Shown here: in pieces, positions 25,093 to 33,137 of the stretch
Layout of the letters: the number at the start of each line of letters is the position of its first letter
Position numbering within the stretch: the first letter of the stretch is position 1
Source: Bacteroidota bacterium
GTDB taxonomy: Bacteria; Bacteroidota; Ignavibacteria; Ignavibacteriales; Melioribacteraceae
Reading direction: 5' to 3'
Assembly (NCBI GenBank): GCA_018818165.1
Contig: JAHISP010000036.1
Span: forward strand, 111,113 to 175,112
Length of the DNA: 64,000 nt
Made by a program: the position numbers and the translations under genes
The notes under the pieces: model-generated
Told to the model about the DNA's origin: nothing
What the model saw: the letters and a program-made list of their open reading frames with translations, nothing else
The model's database searches: none

Positions 25093-25183
25093 TTTAGTCC
25101 AAAAATGAATGTTTTTTGTGGAATAGAACTTGCGCTATGTTTAGGTTAATAGTAAAAAAAATAAATATATTTTAAGGAAAAAA

Positions 25184-26125
25184 ATGTTAAAAAGTAATGA
25201 AGTTTCACTTAGTGATTTATTAGGTGATGTAACACAACCGGATGAAGTTGATAAAATTGAGTTAGTTGCAATTATTGGTGCTGGAGTTATGGGGCAAGGA
25301 ATTGCACAAACAATAGCATCTTCTGGAATTGATGTTTTGGTAATTGAAAATTCTGTTGAAAGAGTTGATATAGCTAAAGAAAATTTAACAAGAAATATGG
25401 AACACGAAATTTCAAGATGGGCAATGACCAAAAGTGAAATGAAATCAATTATGAGCCGAATTCAATGGTCTTTGGATATAAATGAAGTTAATGAAGCCGA
25501 TTTTATTATTGAAGCCGTTGAGGAAAATTTTGAAACTAAACGTAAAATATTTTCCATTTTAGATACTGTTGCAAAAGAAAACACAATTCTTGTTTCAAAT
25601 ACCGCTACTTTAAGTCTTACAAAAATTGCAGAAATAACAAAAAGACCAGAAAAAATAATTGGAATGCACTTTTTAAATCCTGTTCCAAAAGTAAATTTAG
25701 TTGAAGTGGTAAAAGGACTTGAAACTTCGGACGAAACAGTTACAAAAACAAAAGCTTTTGCCGAAAAAATTGGTAAACGCCCAATTGAAGTTTATGAATA
25801 TCCCGGATTTGTTACAACACGCGTAATTGTGCCTTATTTAAACGAAGCAATGTACGTTTTATTGGAAGGAATTGCTTCCGCTGAAGATATTGAAGTTGCT
25901 ATGAAATTGGGTTATAATTTGCAAATTGGACCTTTAGAATTAGCAGATACAATTGGTCTTGATGAACTTCTTCATTGGATGCAAGAACTTTGGAATGCTT
26001 TGGGTGAACCACGTTACAGACCTTGTCCTATTCTTCGCCAAAAAGTTAGAGATAAAAAGTTAGGTAAAAAATGCGGGGAAGGATTTTTTAAATATGATCA
26101 AGATGGTAATAAAATTGCAAATTAA
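25184..26125 (+). CDS. 3-hydroxyacyl-CoA (3-hydroxybutyryl-CoA) dehydrogenase
   Basis: This 313-residue NAD enzyme has a 27-residue N-terminal extension before the Rossmann motif IIGAGVMGQGIAQ. EAVEENFETKRKIF, SNTATLSLTKIA and the active-site HFLNPVPKVNLVEVV follow, then the C-terminal domain FVTTRVIVPYLNEA. It oxidises or reduces 3-hydroxyacyl-CoA in beta-oxidation or butyrate-type fermentation. It is 9 bases ahead of ackA, so they are one operon; this pairing suggests acyl-CoA/acetyl-CoA energy metabolism. AAGGA precedes the ATG. Confidence 0.93.
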   Translation: MLKSNEVSLSDLLGDVTQPDEVDKIELVAIIGAGVMGQGIAQTIASSGIDVLVIENSVERVDIAKENLTRNMEHEISRWAMTKSEMKSIMSRIQWSLDINEVNEADFIIEAVEENFETKRKIFSILDTVAKENTILVSNTATLSLTKIAEITKRPEKIIGMHFLNPVPKVNLVEVVKGLETSDETVTKTKAFAEKIGKRPIEVYEYPGFVTTRVIVPYLNEAMYVLLEGIASAEDIEVAMKLGYNLQIGPLELADTIGLDELLHWMQELWNALGEPRYRPCPILRQKVRDKKLGKKCGEGFFKYDQDGNKIAN

Positions 26126-26134
26126 GGAGTTTTA

Positions 26135-27352
26135 ATGAAAATATTAGTTTTAAATTCTGGAAGTTCTTCTATAAAATATCAGTTTATTGATACAAATTTT
26201 AAAGAGGCTCTTGCAAAAGGACAAGTTGAAAGAATTGGTATGAGCAGCGCTGTTTTAACGCATGCTCCAAAAGACAAAGAAAAAATTAAAATTGTTGGTG
26301 AAATTTTAGATCACTCAATTGCTATTGAATATGTTTTGGCTGTTCTTTTATCACCAAACCATGGAGTTATAAAGAATAAATCAGAAATTGAAGCAGTGGG
26401 GCACAGAGTTGTTCACGGAGGTGAAGATTTTTCTGGCTCGGTTTTAATCACTGAAAAAGTAATGGAAGTTTTGAAAGAAAACATTGAACTTGCTCCACTT
26501 CACAATCCTGCAAACATTAAGGGTGTTAAAGCAGCTCAATTGCATTTACCAAATATTCCACAAGTTGGAGTTTTTGATACCTCATTTCACGCTAAAATGC
26601 CACATCATGCGTTTCTATATGGAATTCCATTTGAACTATACCGTCGTTATAAAATTAGACGATATGGGTTTCATGGAACATCTCATAGATTTGTTGCATT
26701 AAAAGCTGCTGAAATGTTAGGAAAACCGTATGAAGAATTAAAAATTATTACCGCACATCTTGGAAATGGTGGCTCGCTAGCTGCTATTAATATGGGAATT
26801 TCAATTGATACTTCAATGGGTTTTACTCCTTTGGAAGGATTGATTATGGGAACTCGCTGCGGTGATCTTGATCCTTCAATTATTACATATGTAATGGGAA
26901 AAGAAGGTTTGGATGTTCGCGAAATGAACGCTCTCTTAAATAAACATAGCGGTCTTATTGGTGTTAGTGGCGAAAGTTCTGATATGCGCGAGTTAGAGCA
27001 AGCAGTTGAAGATGGTGATAAACGAGCTAAATATGCTTTTGACCTTTTTACTTATAGGATTAAAAAATATGTTGGTTCATACATTGCAGCTCTTGGTGGA
27101 TTAGATGCTTTAGTTTTTACCGGTGGAATTGGAGAAAATTCGGTTGCAGTTAGAAAAGCTGTTTGTGAAAATATGCAATATTTAGGGTTAGATATTGATT
27201 TTGAGAAAAATGAAAAAGTTAATGGAAAGTTGGATGTTGCAACTGAAAATTCAAAAGCAAGAATTTTAGTTATTCCTACAAATGAAGAGCTAGTAATAGC
27301 ACTAGATACTGAAATGATTGTAAATGAACAATTAAATGGTTTAACAAAATAA
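26135..27352 (+). CDS. ackA: Acetate kinase
   Basis: This 405-residue, full-length acetate kinase starts MKILVLNSGSSSIKYQF and has the family signatures GHRVVHGGE, GVFDTSFHAKMP, YGFHGTSHRFV, HLGNGGS and FTGGIGENS. It makes ATP and acetate from acetyl phosphate. No pta gene is next to it. A GGAG ribosome site precedes the start, and a strong terminator follows 11 bases after the stop. Confidence 0.97.
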   Translation: MKILVLNSGSSSIKYQFIDTNFKEALAKGQVERIGMSSAVLTHAPKDKEKIKIVGEILDHSIAIEYVLAVLLSPNHGVIKNKSEIEAVGHRVVHGGEDFSGSVLITEKVMEVLKENIELAPLHNPANIKGVKAAQLHLPNIPQVGVFDTSFHAKMPHHAFLYGIPFELYRRYKIRRYGFHGTSHRFVALKAAEMLGKPYEELKIITAHLGNGGSLAAINMGISIDTSMGFTPLEGLIMGTRCGDLDPSIITYVMGKEGLDVREMNALLNKHSGLIGVSGESSDMRELEQAVEDGDKRAKYAFDLFTYRIKKYVGSYIAALGGLDALVFTGGIGENSVAVRKAVCENMQYLGLDIDFEKNEKVNGKLDVATENSKARILVIPTNEELVIALDTEMIVNEQLNGLTK

Positions 27353-27363
27353 TAATTAAATTT

Positions 27364-27393
27364 GGTGATGTTTAGGCATCACCATTTTTTTTA
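27364..27393 (+). terminator. Rho-independent terminator of ackA operon
   Basis: The stem GGTGATG / CATCACC with a 6-base loop (27364-27383) is followed by eight T residues. It is a textbook terminator for the dehydrogenase-ackA operon. Confidence 0.9.
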
Positions 27394-27551
27394 TATTTGC
27401 CGTTCTTAAAAATATTTTGGAAAACTGCTTGCCATTTACGTTCCAGATTAAATTATTTATTACCATTTAATATTAAATCATTATATTTTCTATAATAAAT
27501 AATATCCTATATTTAAATTCATTCAATTATCTTTTTTATAACAGGGAAACT

Positions 27552-29363
27552 ATGGCTACAAAAATTTTATCCGTAATTATTATTCTCTCTTCAATTATAG
27601 TTGCGCAGAGTTCTCAAAATTTATATCCAGTTCCAGATTGGTCAAAAGAGGCTATTTGGTATCAAATATTTCCAGAGCGTTTTGATAATGGCGATAAAAC
27701 AAACGACCCTAAAATTGATGATATGAAAATGGGCTGGCCTTACCAATTTCCAGAAAATTGGAAAATTATGCCTTGGACATCAGATTGGTACACAACTCAA
27801 GCTTGGGAGCAAAATCCTAAACACGATTTTTATTGGAATATTGGTTCGCGACGTTATGGGGGTGATTTGCAAGGGATTATTAATCGATTAGATTACATCC
27901 AAAATCTTGGTATAACAGCAATTTATTTAAATCCAATTTTTGAAAGTCCTTCTCTTCATAAATATGATGCAACTATGTTTCACCATGTTGATAATAATTT
28001 TGGACCAAATCCAGAATTGGATAAAAAAATATGGGCAACAGAGGACCCAATAAATCCTAAAACTTGGAAATGGACACCAGCGGATTCACTTTTTCTAACT
28101 CTAATTAAAGAATGTCATTCTCGAGGATTAAAAATTATTATTGACGGAGTTTTTAATCACGTTGGCTCAAGTTTTTGGGCATTCCAAGATGTTGTTAAGA
28201 ACCAGCAAAAATCAAAATACAAAGATTGGTTCACAATTGATAAATGGGATGATCCAAATACTGAAAAGAACGAATTTGAATACAGCGGTTGGTACGGAGT
28301 AAAAGACTTACCAGAAATTAGAGAAGATGAAAATGGATTAATTGAAGTACCCAGAAATCATATTCATGATATTGTTAAAAGATGGATGGACCCAAATAAT
28401 GATGGAAATCCAGACGATGGAATTGATGGCTGGAGGCTTGACGTAGCTGATATGGTCGCGCAAACATTTTGGCGAGATTTCAGAATTTGGGTTAAAGAAA
28501 TAAATCCGAATGCATATATTACTGGTGAAGTTTGGTGGAGCGATTGGCAAAATAATAAAATGTTTAACGCTGCACCTTGGTTTGATGGAAAAACTTTTGA
28601 CGCCGTTATGAATTATCGTTTTACAAAAGCTGTTAAAAATTATGTAAGTGATGTTAAAACGCAAACTACTTCGGAAGAGTTTGTTAATGCAATGAATCAG
28701 ATTATTAGTGATTATCCAAAAGAAAATTTATACGGAATTATGAATTTATTGGGAAGTCACGATGCCGAACGATTAGCATCTTTGCCCGTTAATCCAGATC
28801 ATTGGTACGATCATTTCCAAAAGGATACAGTTTTTAATATTAGAAAACCAAATTCTGAAGAGAGATTAAAGCAGCGACTTATGGTTGCTCTGCAAATGAC
28901 AATGCCTGGTGCACCAATGATATACTATGGCGATGAAAATGGAATGTGGGGCGGTGATGACCCTGATTGCAGAAAGCCAATGGTTTGGGAAGAAATGATT
29001 TATGATGATGAAATCGGCTCACCATTTGGTAATAAAAGACCTGTTGATAAAGTAGAATTTGATAGCTCTCTTTTTAACTGGAATCAAAAACTAATTAAAA
29101 TTAGAAAGAATAATAAAGAATTATCGCTTGGTGAACTTGAGTTTATTGGTTTTAATAATGAAGATAAAACTTTAATCTTTAGACGTTATTTAAATGACAG
29201 TGAAATATTTGTCGCAATAAATAATAGTAATTCAGTTCAAAATTTTTCATTAGATAATAAAAAAGTAGAATTGAGTGATTTAATTTCTAATAGAAATTAT
29301 AAAAATGAGAAAGGTAAATATTTAATTCAAATTAATCCTTATCAAATTATAATTTTGAAATAA
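27552..29363 (+). CDS. Exported GH13 alpha-amylase family enzyme
   Basis: This 603-residue protein has a signal peptide (cleavage after about SIIVAQS). The (beta/alpha)8 domain has region I DGVFNH, region II GWRLDVADM (nucleophile Asp about 297), region III TGEVWW (acid/base Glu about 326) and region IV GSHDAERL (Asp about 404). The overall sequence resembles cyclomaltodextrinase/neopullulanase types that cut malto-oligosaccharides. It has no type IX sorting domain, so it is probably periplasmic. Monocistronic, with its own promoter region after the ackA terminator. Confidence 0.93.
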   Translation: MATKILSVIIILSSIIVAQSSQNLYPVPDWSKEAIWYQIFPERFDNGDKTNDPKIDDMKMGWPYQFPENWKIMPWTSDWYTTQAWEQNPKHDFYWNIGSRRYGGDLQGIINRLDYIQNLGITAIYLNPIFESPSLHKYDATMFHHVDNNFGPNPELDKKIWATEDPINPKTWKWTPADSLFLTLIKECHSRGLKIIIDGVFNHVGSSFWAFQDVVKNQQKSKYKDWFTIDKWDDPNTEKNEFEYSGWYGVKDLPEIREDENGLIEVPRNHIHDIVKRWMDPNNDGNPDDGIDGWRLDVADMVAQTFWRDFRIWVKEINPNAYITGEVWWSDWQNNKMFNAAPWFDGKTFDAVMNYRFTKAVKNYVSDVKTQTTSEEFVNAMNQIISDYPKENLYGIMNLLGSHDAERLASLPVNPDHWYDHFQKDTVFNIRKPNSEERLKQRLMVALQMTMPGAPMIYYGDENGMWGGDDPDCRKPMVWEEMIYDDEIGSPFGNKRPVDKVEFDSSLFNWNQKLIKIRKNNKELSLGELEFIGFNNEDKTLIFRRYLNDSEIFVAINNSNSVQNFSLDNKKVELSDLISNRNYKNEKGKYLIQINPYQIIILK

Positions 29364-29484
29364 CACATGAATTGGAATAAACAATATTTAATAATTGTGG
29401 TTTTAGCAATTGAAAATATTTAATTTCAAATTACTAACTTTTAACAAATGAGAATAATTTTAACTTTAAATGCGAAGGAATATT

Positions 29485-30276
29485 ATGGACTTAAATTTAA
29501 AAAATAAAGTTGCATTGGTAACTGCTTCCAGTAAGGGAATTGGTAAAGCGACAGCAGAACTTTTAACCAAAGAAGGATGCAGAGTTGTTATCTGTTCAAG
29601 CAATCAAGCAAATATAATTGAAGCTGCCAGAGAAATTAAACACAGTTGTGGAATTGAACCATTTTGGGGTGTTTGTGATGTTAGTAATCCAGATGATATT
29701 GTTGAAATAGTAAAAATGACAAAAGAACATTTTGGTGATATCGACATATTAGTCAACAACTGCGGCGGACCAGTTCCAGGAGTTTTTGACGATTTAGATG
29801 ACAAAAATTGGTTAGATGCCTTTGACCAAGTTTTACTTAGTGTTGTCCGCCTATCAAGAGAAGTTTTACCTGGAATGAAGATGAAAAATTGGGGAAGGAT
29901 TATTAATATTACATCAAAAGCAGTTAAGCAGCCAATTGATAATTTAATGCTTTCAAATTCACTAAGAAGTGCTGTAACTGCGTTTTCAAAGACACTAAGC
30001 AATGATGTTGGTAAATTTAATATTACGGTTAATAATGTTGCACCTGGTTTTACTCTTACATCTAGATTGTACGAACTTGCCTTAGTTAAAGAAAAAAATA
30101 CTGGAGTTTCACATGAGGAAGTTCTGGCAGAAATGGCTTTTAGCGTACCAATGAAGCGCTTGGGAAGTCCCGAAGAAATTGCTTCAATGATTGTGTATTT
30201 AGCATCGGAACAAGCTGGTTTTATTACAGGTACTACAATTCAGGTTGATGGCGGAGCTATAAAATCAACGTACTAA
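29485..30276 (+). CDS. SDR-family protein with atypical active site
   Basis: I choose ATG 29485, which has GAAGGA 6 bases upstream, over the ATG 15 bases earlier. The 263-residue protein has the cofactor motif VTASSKGIGKAT, the NNCGG strand and a C-terminal ITGTTIQVDGGA like FabG. The catalytic serine is present in NITSKA, but the YxxxK pair is replaced by LSNSLR (within NLMLSNSLRSAV). A subgroup of SDRs shares this change. It may still be an oxidoreductase with a different proton relay, but 3-oxoacyl-ACP reductase activity should not be assumed. Confidence 0.88.
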   Translation: MDLNLKNKVALVTASSKGIGKATAELLTKEGCRVVICSSNQANIIEAAREIKHSCGIEPFWGVCDVSNPDDIVEIVKMTKEHFGDIDILVNNCGGPVPGVFDDLDDKNWLDAFDQVLLSVVRLSREVLPGMKMKNWGRIINITSKAVKQPIDNLMLSNSLRSAVTAFSKTLSNDVGKFNITVNNVAPGFTLTSRLYELALVKEKNTGVSHEEVLAEMAFSVPMKRLGSPEEIASMIVYLASEQAGFITGTTIQVDGGAIKSTY

Positions 30277-30297
30277 AAATAAGTCTTCTGAAAAGGC

Positions 30298-30386
30298 TGT
30301 CATTTCAAACCCGTTTTGTGGGTGAAAAATCTTGTGAATAGTAGGAGATTTCTCTCCCGATAAAAAACATTGAAATCGAAATGACA
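30298..30386. repeat. Palindromic TGTCATTTC element (B)
   Basis: The outer arms TGTCATTTC (30298-30306) and GAAATGACA (30378-30386) enclose an inner AAATCT / AGATTT pair. It has the same layout as element A at 2219: GTCATT ends and an AATCT-type inner stem. It fills the gap between the SDR and FAD dehydrogenase genes and could act as a terminator. Confidence 0.6.
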
Positions 30387-30447
30387 AACTAGAAAATATT
30401 TGCTTTGTGACACTCAATTTTATAATTATTTAAGAGATACTAAAACA

Positions 30448-32004
30448 ATGATTAAAGAAACAGAAATATCTATCTTTCCAAACAAATTGGGTGATAAAGA
30501 ACTTTATAAAAAATTAGCAGCAAAAAACTTAAAGGCTAATGCTAGCGATATTACATCAGTTAAGGAATTACGGCGTTCTATTGATGCACGTGGAAAAATG
30601 CCAACATACAAAATTCGTTTGAAAGTTTATATTGGTGAATTTAGTATTGAAGAAAAAGTGAAATTTGATTTTAAAGATGTGAGCAAAAGTAAAAAAGTAA
30701 TAATAGTTGGAAGTGGACCAGCTGGACTTTTTGCAGCTCTCAAATTATTGGAACTTGGATTAAAGCCCGTTATTATTGAGCGCGGTTCTGATGTTCAAAA
30801 GCGTCGTCGTGATTTAAAGGCAATTCAGCAAGATGGAATTGTAAATCCAAATTCAAATTATTGTTTTGGCGAAGGCGGTGCTGGTACTTATAGCGATGGT
30901 AAATTATACACGCGTTCAACAAAACGTGGTGATGTTAAAAGGGTGCTAAATTTGCTTGTGGAACATGGCGCAAAAGAAGAAATTCTTATTGATGCCCATC
31001 CGCACATTGGCTCAAATAAATTGCCAAAAGTAATTTTAGAAATACGTGACACAATTATCAAGCACGGTGGTGAAATTCATTTTGATAGTAAGGTTACAGA
31101 TTTAATTATTGATAACTCAACTATTAAAGGAGTAATTGCTAATGAAACAGTTGAATTTACTGGTGATTCTGTAATACTTGCAACTGGTCACTCTGCTCGG
31201 GATATATATTATTTGTTGGATAAACATAATATTAAAATTGAATCCAAATCATTTGCTATGGGAGTTAGAATAGAACATCCGCAACAGTTAATAGATTCAA
31301 TTCAATATAATACTCCAAAGAGAAATGATTTATTACCAGCAGCGGAATATAGCTTAGCTTGCCAAGTTGATAATAGAGGAGTTTATTCGTTCTGTATGTG
31401 TCCAGGTGGAATTATTATTCCAGCTTCAACAGAGCCAGGTGAGTTAGTTTTAAATGGAATGTCAACATCGCAGCGAAATTCACCATTCGCAAATTCAGGC
31501 ATAGTTGTTTCTGTTTCAGAAGATGATTGGAAACATCATTCTCAACATGGCGTTTTTGCTGGTCTTGAGTTTCAAAAAGAAGTTGAAAAAATGGCTTTCG
31601 AAGTTGGGGGTGGAAATCAACAAGCTCCAGCGCAACGCATTACTGATTTTGTGACTCGTCGAATTTCTAAATCTTTACCTGATACATCATATATTCCTGG
31701 AATAATTAATTCTCCACTTCACGAATTGTTACCGAAAGGAATTGTTACTCGACTTCAAAAAAGCTTTTTCCATTTTAACAAAAGTATGAATGGATATTAC
31801 ACCGAAGAGGCACAAATTTTGGCGCCAGAAACAAGAACAAGCTCGCCAATCCGTATTCCCAGAAACGATGAAACCCTTATGCACATTGAGTTAAATGGAT
31901 TATTCCCATCTGGCGAAGGTGCCGGCTATGCTGGTGGAATTGTTTCTGCTGCAATTGATGGCGAACGAAGCGCTGAAGCTGTTGCAAGATATTTAGGCAA
32001 ATAA
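30448..32004 (+). CDS. FAD-dependent dehydrogenase (COG2509 type)
   Basis: I start at ATG 30448, giving 518 residues; a TTG at 30400 would add an implausible N-terminus. An N-terminal RNA-binding-like domain (about 1-80) precedes the dinucleotide-binding VIIVGSGPAGLFAALKL. CFGEGGAGTYSDGKLYTR and the terminal FPSGEGAGYAGGIVSAAIDGE motif are typical of this uncharacterised flavoprotein family, which is widespread in bacteria. The substrate is unknown. It is followed by a cluster of hairpins. Confidence 0.9.
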   Translation: MIKETEISIFPNKLGDKELYKKLAAKNLKANASDITSVKELRRSIDARGKMPTYKIRLKVYIGEFSIEEKVKFDFKDVSKSKKVIIVGSGPAGLFAALKLLELGLKPVIIERGSDVQKRRRDLKAIQQDGIVNPNSNYCFGEGGAGTYSDGKLYTRSTKRGDVKRVLNLLVEHGAKEEILIDAHPHIGSNKLPKVILEIRDTIIKHGGEIHFDSKVTDLIIDNSTIKGVIANETVEFTGDSVILATGHSARDIYYLLDKHNIKIESKSFAMGVRIEHPQQLIDSIQYNTPKRNDLLPAAEYSLACQVDNRGVYSFCMCPGGIIIPASTEPGELVLNGMSTSQRNSPFANSGIVVSVSEDDWKHHSQHGVFAGLEFQKEVEKMAFEVGGGNQQAPAQRITDFVTRRISKSLPDTSYIPGIINSPLHELLPKGIVTRLQKSFFHFNKSMNGYYTEEAQILAPETRTSSPIRIPRNDETLMHIELNGLFPSGEGAGYAGGIVSAAIDGERSAEAVARYLGK

Positions 32005-32049
32005 TATTGATTTGTTTTATCAATTTTTAGTATTGTGAATGGCAAAGTT

Positions 32050-32097
32050 CTCGAATCAGCGATTCGAGCTACAATGTAGTGCGATTCGCCGAATCGC
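32050..32097. repeat. Cluster of three adjacent hairpins
   Basis: Three perfect inverted repeats lie side by side: CTCGAATC-agc-GATTCGAG (32050-32068), CTACA-a-TGTAG (32069-32079) and GCGATTCG-c-CGAATCGC (32081-32097). The first and third share the CGAATC core. The arrangement looks like a REP-type or small mobile palindrome and may also stop transcription from the FAD dehydrogenase gene. Confidence 0.6.
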
Positions 32098-32140
32098 AAA
32101 ACAGATACGAACAAAGTGGTAAACAATCGGACAGTCATAT

Positions 32141-32196
32141 ATTTGTAATGTGATTAGCCAAATAGATAAATTAGCTAATCACATTTGCATACAAAT
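32141..32196. repeat. Long imperfect hairpin
   Basis: The 12-base arms AATGTGATTAGC (32147-32158) and GCTAATCACATT (32174-32185) are perfect. The pairing extends with ATTTGT (32141-32146) and ACAAAT (32191-32196) after a 5-base bulge. The total is an 18-bp stem with a 15-base loop, just upstream of the alpha/beta hydrolase gene. Confidence 0.6.
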
Positions 32197-32283
32197 AACA
32201 AACTGAATCCATAATTGACATTTATAATGTAAAAGATTCAAATCAAATCTTGACTTTTTGGCTCAAAATTACCATTTTAGCAC

Positions 32284-33117
32284 ATGATTCAAAATTACTC
32301 TCTAACATCATCGCTTGGTGGCAAAATTGCCGTCACAACTTATGGAAATGAAAACATCTCTCAAAATAAATGCATCATTTTAGTTCACGGATTTAAAGGT
32401 TTTAAAGATTGGGGTTATGCTCCTTATTTTGGCGAATATTTTGCAAATAAAGGTTATTTGGTAATAACATTTAATTTTTCGCATAATGGCATTGGTGAAA
32501 ATAAATTTGAATTTACCGAGATGGAAAAATTTGCAAACAATACTTTTACACTTGAAATTATTGAACTTGAGGATGTAATTAAAGCATATCAAAATAATTA
32601 TTTTGGTGAAGTTCAAAACCCTAAAATTGGATTAGTCGGTCACAGTCGTGGTGGAGCAATTGCTTTGTTAACTGCTTCCAAATTAGAAAATGTTAAAGCA
32701 ATTTCAACTTGGGGGAGTGTTTCTAACTTGGATAGATATTCTAAACGCCAAAAAGATATTTGGAGGCAAAAAGGATATTTTTCAGTTATGAACATGCGAA
32801 CTAAGCAAGAAATGAAACTTAATATTTCACTTCTTGATGATTTAGAAGCTAACAAAAATGGATCTTTAAATATTGAAAACGCGGTAAGTGAATTAAATAA
32901 ACCACTTCTAATAATTCATGGAAAAGAAGATTTGGCAGTTAAAATTAGCGAAGCCGAAGAAATTTATAATTGGTCAAATAAAGAAAAAAGCGAATTAATT
33001 TTAATTGATAACACAGGACATACATTTGGCTGTGTTCATCCTTTTGAGGGAACAAACAGCAAATTTAATTCAGTTTTGGAAAAAACAAATTCATTTTTTA
33101 ATAAAAATTTGAAATAA
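32284..33117 (+). CDS. Alpha/beta hydrolase
   Basis: This 277-residue protein has the oxyanion-hole region ILVHGFKGFKDWG, the nucleophile elbow VGHSRGGA (Ser near 121), an acidic residue in HGKEDLAV (about 218) and a late His in DNTGHTFG. The catalytic triad is complete. It lacks a signal peptide. It resembles dienelactone hydrolase-like peptidases/esterases; the substrate is unknown. It lies 20 bases before the Fe-S protein gene, so they may be cotranscribed. Confidence 0.88.
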   Translation: MIQNYSLTSSLGGKIAVTTYGNENISQNKCIILVHGFKGFKDWGYAPYFGEYFANKGYLVITFNFSHNGIGENKFEFTEMEKFANNTFTLEIIELEDVIKAYQNNYFGEVQNPKIGLVGHSRGGAIALLTASKLENVKAISTWGSVSNLDRYSKRQKDIWRQKGYFSVMNMRTKQEMKLNISLLDDLEANKNGSLNIENAVSELNKPLLIIHGKEDLAVKISEAEEIYNWSNKEKSELILIDNTGHTFGCVHPFEGTNSKFNSVLEKTNSFFNKNLK

Positions 33118-33137
33118 TTTCATTTGGGAAAAATTTT

